NCBI RefSeq assembly: GCF_030272615.1 | Contig: NC_081409.1 | Location: forward strand, 21,330,260 to 21,394,259 | Origin: Cryptomeria japonica | Lineage: Eukaryota; Streptophyta; Pinopsida; Cupressales; Cupressaceae | Length of the DNA: 64,000 nucleotides | Reading direction: 5' to 3' | In this document: one piece after another, positions 58,991 to 64,000 of the stretch | Layout: each line of letters starts with the position of its first letter | How positions within the stretch are numbered: the stretch's first letter is position 1 | The notes under the pieces: model-generated | Told to the model about the DNA's origin: nothing | Seen by the model: the letters and a program-made list of their open reading frames with translations, nothing else | Databases searched by the model: none | Position numbers and translations under genes: made by a program

Positions 58991-59638
58991 GCCAAGAACA
59001 ACTAAATTCACGGAAGGAGTAAAAGCGTTAAAACTTGGGAAATTTTCAAATGACCCTCCAGGTGTTAAATTTAATGTTTGTTAAATTAATTTTAATTTTT
59101 CAAATTAATTTATTAAAATGGGATTAATGGTTTGCAGGGCGCAGGATGCCATCGCAGAGAACCAAGTGAAGGCCTGAAAATGCAAATCGAAGAGAGATCG
59201 CAACCAAGGCCAAGCGCTCGAAGCTGGAGGAGAAAAGATGCAGTGCAGGATCAAAGCAATGAAGCATTGGGAAGCGTGCCACCCGAACAACAAGTTAAAG
59301 TTCACCACCAAAGACCGAAGAACACTCTGAATGCAACAATCATGCATTCTCGGGAAAAGTACACAACTAGATTTAACTCCAGAAGTTCAGTTTTTAAAAA
59401 CTGAAACTGTTTTATTATAAAACTGCCTGTGGGTCCCGCGCAAGATATTTTTGTGGACAGTTATGTCTAACTACCAAATTGACCGAATTAAAGCCAAATA
59501 GTGGCAGGTAGTTGGAATTGTGGTTGGTTGGATAACTGAGAATTGATTGGGCATGGATTAAGGCTGCCAGCTTTTGGATGGCAGGTTGCAGCCCTTGGAT
59601 GCAGTCAATCCTAGCCTCTGATTCAATATTGTAAAAAC

Positions 59639-59645
59639 TATAAAA
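59639..59645 (+). promoter_or_regulatory. Putative TATA box of solo LTR E
   Basis: TATAAAA within CTATAAAAGGCAGAGGCC, about 650 bp after the array and 840 bp before the LTR end. Confidence 0.55.
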
Positions 59646-60516
59646 GGCAGAGGCCTTTCTTTTGTAAAGGGTTAGAGATTTTTGTTAGATAGTTAGACAG
59701 TTGGTTAGAATTTTGTAGTTAGATTTTAGAAGATAGAATAAGTTAGATCTTAGCAGTAGCATAGAGACGCTGCAGGAATTGTTGTAATAGGCAGCTGAAA
59801 TCAATATATGAACATTGATTTGGTGTTTAATGTCTTGTTTTCATCCTGTTTGCATGGTTTCTTTCAGCTGGTTTAATTTTAGAGTGCAGGTATTTTAATG
59901 GTGAAGTGTGGAGGGGTATTTGATGCATTTCTGGTTCATACCATTGGGGGTCTGCTGATATTAGGTCACCATGCATGGTTAGTCTGAACCTAAAATGTGC
60001 TTAATTCAACTGTAGGTGTTCGTCTTAGGCTGTGTCAAAATTGGGTGCCTAAAACGAGTGTCTCCGGTCTAAAAATCTTTCATCTCTTGGAGCTTGCACC
60101 GTTTTTGTCTAGTTGTGAGGGTATCTCTGGCGAAACAAGAACTGGTTTATCGAAATTTGTCTACCCACTATATCAGCTATTATCATCCTTGTCCTTAGAC
60201 TACCTGAACCCTTCCCTTTTGATTTTATTTCGTAGTCTAAGAATCACAGCAGACCACCTTGTTGCAAAACGTAAGACCCCTTGTGCTCCAAGCAAATCAC
60301 ATCAATCACTGAGTAATCCCGCAGTCAAGACCTGACAACCAAACCTTGAGGTCGTCCCCTTTGATCAACAAAACCAGCATTAGGGATTTCCTTATCTCAA
60401 GAGAGGATAGGATACTCGACGAGTACATTCTATTCTGCATTGGCCGGATGAAGTCGCAAGTTCAGCGATTTCAGACACATCAACAGGTAGTTAGTACAAT
60501 GACCTTTAAGGGAGGG

Positions 60517-61663
60517 TATTAAAGTAAAATTGTAATATTTCTATAATGGTCATTTAGTTTGTTAGTTTAGGTAATTTCCTTTTCGTAGTTATTTCCTATT
60601 TAGAATGTTTATTTTCTGTCTTTTGTATATGTTTTAGAAACTCTACTTGTAATTTCTATTCAAGGAGCTTTCATCTGCTTTGTAAATATAAAACGACATC
60701 GAACTATCATTTCAAGATATCAAAGCAGAGGTAATTGTTTGGAAAAAAATTTAATAAAATTCGTAGCTTCATTTCCTAGAAATTATTTCTAGAAGTTTTT
60801 TTACGATTTTTTATGAAAAATCGTGCTTTTCTTACATAAATTATTTTCAAAAGTTTTTTGTTCGATTTTTAATAAAAGCCAAAGGATATTTTTGAGAAAT
60901 CACAAAAGGATTTTTCAAGGAATTGTTGCAAAATCACAAAGCTTGCGACAGGTTGTTTCAATCTATCTGTGTTCAAGGGTTTTTTTGCAACAAGGCTCTT
61001 TAATCGCATATTTTCACATAAGGGTTTCTACTATAAGTAGCATAGGATTTTGTGGAAATTTGTATTGATTTGAGAGCCTTTTCTACTATGTCGCGTGACT
61101 GGGTTCTTTCGGCGAAGTTTGATGTGCAAAGAACACATCTAGGGCCCCTTCTCTTTCCCACACGACTAATTTTGCACGCTAGTTGATTTTCATGTAATTG
61201 GGGCATTTTCTATGACGGCTAGGGTTTTGGAATGACAAGAATTCTAAGTTTTTGCACATTTTTTCTTAATAGTGGATCCATTTTTCTGTTCTTGGGTTTT
61301 CTGATTTTGTTCCAAAAAAACATGATGGGTTTTCGTCTTTTGCACAACTTTTTCATACAAAATTTCTCCAAATTTCTAAGTTTGTGGTTTTTCTCCAAAT
61401 TTTTTAGTTCATGGGTTTTTACTGTTTTTCCAAGAAACAAATGTTTCCACCAATTTTTTTAACGAAATCATGTGTGATTTCAGCATTGCATCGAGGGTTT
61501 GACGAATTTTACACAAAATCGTAGTGTTGTCTTATAGCAACTTTTTTTGACAATTTTCGGACAATCGTAGGTTTTAGGTTTTTGCCGATTTTTTTATCAA
61601 CAAAAAACAAAGTTTTTTGTAAAGCTAATCTCGGTTTTCATGTCTCTAGATAATAGAAGGGAT
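60517..61663 (+). mobile_element. Copia derivative 3, shares its LTR with derivative 2, interrupted
   Basis: The LTR at 60517-60714 is followed by an altered primer site (AGATATCAAAGC) and a T-rich leader matching those at 53993 and 56490. The leader ends at the gag-start position (ATAATAGAAGGGAT), where a minus-strand LTR element is inserted at 61664. The rest lies beyond the window. One LTR therefore serves as the 3' end of derivative 2 and the 5' end of this copy. Confidence 0.75.
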
Positions 61664-62001
61664 TGAAGAAGTTGAGGAAATACAACTTTAGAGATCCCAA
61701 GAACACCTGCATGCAAATACCTATCACAAGAGAAGAATGGAGGCACATAAAGCAAAAAAGCATAAATGCTCTAAAGAAAAAAATTATCATTCAGAAAGGG
61801 AATCAATCTAATGAACAAGTACAATACAATCCTTATAAAAGGATAATAGAAACCCTAAAAAAACCCTAAAGGGATAATATGTATTTAATAATTATTAAAT
61901 ACCTACAATATTTATTAAATGCCTAAGTTTAGCTTAAGCGTAGAGTTTAATAGACTAATAATTAAATAAATAATTATTAGCTAATACAAGATAACTCTAA
62001 C
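61664..62001 (-). repeat. 3' LTR of non-coding minus-strand element
   Basis: On the minus strand it starts TGTTAGAGTTATC and ends CAACTTCTTCA. It matches 63704-64000 with about a dozen substitutions and a small indel. Confidence 0.85.
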
Positions 62002-62002
62002 A

Positions 62003-62011
62003 CCCCCCCTT
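62003..62011 (-). promoter_or_regulatory. Polypurine tract of minus-strand element
   Basis: AAGGGGGGG on the minus strand, directly before the LTR. Confidence 0.8.
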
Positions 62012-63691
62012 AAGATGAACTTAGGGAGTAGCTAAAAAACTAAATGCATAAATCAAAAAATGCAACTACATGATGAAGGCAAATTTGGGTTCCAGCAACA
62101 AGGCCTGATGAGGTACCCAATCATAACCAAATCTCTATGAACTGGAGAAATAGAGAAAACCACATGGGAAAAAACTCTACTCCAAAAAGAAATGGAAAAG
62201 CAAGAAGAACACCACTGAAGCAGGAAATAGTTGCAAACACTGCCGAAGAGTAACTAATGATCTGAAGAACCTCCTCTGAAATAGAACATGACTAGGTAGA
62301 GAAGACTATAATCTGCATGAGTGCCATCAAATGGCACTACTCGAATCAGATGGCAAACAAAGGCAAACAACTGAACTCGAAGATACAGATGGCATGAGAC
62401 ACCAAAGCCTGAAGAGCTGATCAATCGAACCAAGGAAGCATTAGAACCAACAGGACAGACCTCCCCATAATGCTAAAAAGGGAGAGGGACAGGTACACTG
62501 AAAAGAACGGCCAACAAGAACTGCATGACGAAGAATCAGGAACATCGAAGGTGCAGAGAAAGTACATGGTGTCATGGAAAGAACACTCACTTGACACACA
62601 TCATGAGGCGAATGTCGTGGAAGGAACACTCACTGGACAACGGTAGATGGAAAACAAGGCAAACATCAACCCCCCCATGGCACTTTATAAGTAGTGCATG
62701 TACAATAAGGCACAAGAGGTGCAAGATTCCATGTAAACAATGCATGATGGCACTTTATCTCAGTGCGTTTGCATAAATACAAGCTACAATGATAAGAAGA
62801 CTGGAAATAGAAACGAGAACCAAAATAGAGACATCCTACCCAAAGAAGAGATCCCAAGACCTGAAACAACCAAGATATCCACCAGAGTGCTAAAAAGCAA
62901 AAAACTGAATAAAATATGCATGGAGCAGAATCTGGAAATAAAACTCATATGGCTAGAAAGTGCACAGAACAAGCTTTCCAACGATATAAAGTTTTCGAAA
63001 AACGAAGTTCGGATGCTCATTCTATGGCTCCCGAAGTGCAAAAAAGAGACCCCACTTTGACTGAAAAAAAACAGTCAAACAGCAAAATTGGAAAAAATTA
63101 CCACCATGACGAGGTCCGGCTCGGAACCAGCTTTCCGACGCCTATTTGTTTTCGAAAAAATGACTCCGTTTGCCCGAGTTATGGCCAAAAGAAAAAAAAA
63201 AACCCTTTTTTTGGGCATAAAAAGGGTTTAAAAAACGAAAATTTTCTGACACATTTGCAGGTACAGCCGTACAGATTTGTGTGCCTCGTAAAGCGTGCCA
63301 ATGAAAAAATCATGGCCCAGATGCACTTGTCACCGAAATAGGTCAAATTATATATCAAAATGACTGGAAACGCCCTTCGGAATCCAACAGTGGAGTCGTT
63401 TTTTGCCCAAACTGCTCTAAAAAAACTTTTAATGATTTTTTTGACGAATTTCTCAAAATTCGTGCCAAAAAAAGGTAAAACCAAAGAAAAAATTTCAAAA
63501 CCCAAATTTGTCAAATTTATATGGAAATGGGGGTTTTGGGGCGTTCTAAGCTCAACGGTGAGGTCCGTTTGAGCCCAAAATGATCAGAAACAAAACAGCT
63601 ACCCCAGATCCAATAAAAAATTCTTAAAAAACTTGAAACCCTCCTCCAAAAAAATTTCTGAAAAATCAGGAACAAGCAGCAACAGATGTAG

Positions 63692-63703
63692 GCTCTGATA
63701 CCA
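63692..63703 (-). promoter_or_regulatory. Primer-binding site of minus-strand element
   Basis: On the minus strand TGGTATCAGAGC directly follows the 5' LTR. Confidence 0.88.
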
Positions 63704-64000
63704 TGAAGAAGTTGAGGAAATACAACTTCAGAGATCCCAAGAACACCTGCATGCAAATACCTGTCACAAGAGAAGAATGGAGGCACATAAAACAAAAAAG
63801 CATAAATGCTCTGAAGAAGAAAATTATCATTCAAAAAGGGAATCAATCTAATGAACGAGTCCAATACAATCCTTATAAAAGGATAATAGAAACCTTAAAG
63901 GTATGCAACCCTAAAGAAACCCTAAAGGGATAATGTGTATTTAATAATTAGAATACCTACAATATTTATTAAATGCCTAAGTTTAGCTTAAGCGTAGAGT
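63704..64000 (-). repeat. 5' LTR of minus-strand element, cut by window end
   Basis: Partner of 61664-62001; about 40 bp at its outer end are missing from the window. Confidence 0.85.

Larger units (their letters stand above)
57703..60485 (+). mobile_element. Solo LTR E (2.78 kb) with palindrome-rich array and promoter
   Basis: Starts TGTTGTGCGTATCGCACACC and ends GACACATCAACA, with GGTAG on both sides (57698-57702 and 60486-60490). Removing it restores continuity with the equivalent part of copia derivative 1. In order it has a CGAARTTYGC-rich array (57830-58990), a spacer, a TATA box at 59639, a probable R region and U5. No gene is present between array and TATA box, unlike units C and D. 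Confidence 0.88.
56284..60714 (+). mobile_element. Internally deleted copia derivative 2, with nested solo LTR
   Basis: LTRs at about 56284-56475 and 60517-60714 begin TATTAAAG. The second follows the purine tract TTAAGGGAGGG. The primer site is eroded (ATATTAGAGG). The interior shows the same gag-start to gag-end join as derivative 1 (MASLPNTLLEG at 57488, then SQS...HSWPNDL-type remnant). The 2.78-kb solo LTR E sits just before the 3' purine tract; without it the element is about 1.64 kb. The left flank is GGAAC, but no matching right flank follows because the second LTR runs into another element. Confidence 0.8.
61664..64000 (-). mobile_element. Non-coding LTR element (LARD-like), minus strand, truncated by window
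   Basis: LTRs at 61664-62001 and from 63704 to the window end are nearly identical (TGAAGAAGTTGAGG...CTCTAACA on the plus strand). On the minus strand the element reads LTR, primer site, 1.7-kb interior, purine tract, LTR. The interior has no gag or pol domain; the short ORFs are not protein-like. The left flank GGGAT (61659-61663) should reappear after the other LTR outside the window. It is inserted into copia derivative 3. Confidence 0.83.

Noticed and set aside
62525..63341. Plus-strand ORFs of up to 141 codons
   Set aside because: They lie in the untranslated interior of a minus-strand LTR element and have no protein-like composition or domain.

Overview
The window is plant nuclear DNA. 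The most likely source is a gymnosperm, probably a conifer: it is AT-rich, almost entirely nested retrotransposons, has several multi-kilobase solo LTRs, and shows no intact host gene. No organism-specific marker was found, so this is inference. No rRNA, tRNA gene or CRISPR array was seen. Every recognisable coding region is a decayed transposon ORF, apart from an unidentified open frame at the left edge and two weak exon-like segments near 53.6 and 56.2 kb.

Layout. 1-1.87 kb: an unidentified ORF with a 170-bp tandem duplication. 1.87-5.66 kb: two solo LTRs. 6.79-12.08 kb: a full but broken Ty1-copia element. 12.45-17.0 kb: a minus-strand copia-type element that carries only gag. 17.2-18.75 kb: a LINE fragment. 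18.91-33.17 kb: a minus-strand L1-type LINE of about 6.9 kb, split by two insertions of 2.45 and 4.9 kb. 33.6-39.6 kb: a 5.9-kb unit with TG...CA ends that carries a gene. 40.27-43.27 kb: a 5'-truncated LINE with a nested solo LTR. 44.66-52.52 kb: a complete but mutated Ty3-gypsy element with 1.6-kb LTRs and a perfect target duplication. 53.8-61.7 kb: three internally deleted copia derivatives, one hit by a 2.8-kb solo LTR. 61.66-64 kb: a minus-strand non-coding LTR element that leaves the window.

Main discovery. Six units (about 1.9-3.6, 3.7-5.7, 19.1-21.6, 23.2-28.1, 33.6-39.6 and 57.7-60.5 kb) begin with TG, usually TGTT, and end in ...AACA or CA. Five are flanked by convincing 5-6-bp target duplications (one copy has a mismatch) and one by a weaker match. 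They therefore behave as solo LTRs. Each carries an array of short palindromic or palindrome-rich motifs near its 5' end, and each has a different motif core. The two longest also contain diverged copies of one large, unrecognised gene directly downstream of the array: a globular N-terminal domain, a low-complexity middle and a coiled-coil C-terminus. A large protein with a predicted dimerisation region beside family-specific palindromes suggests a self-recognition or anti-silencing module carried within the LTR. That function is inference; the termini, duplications, arrays and protein similarity are read from the sequence.
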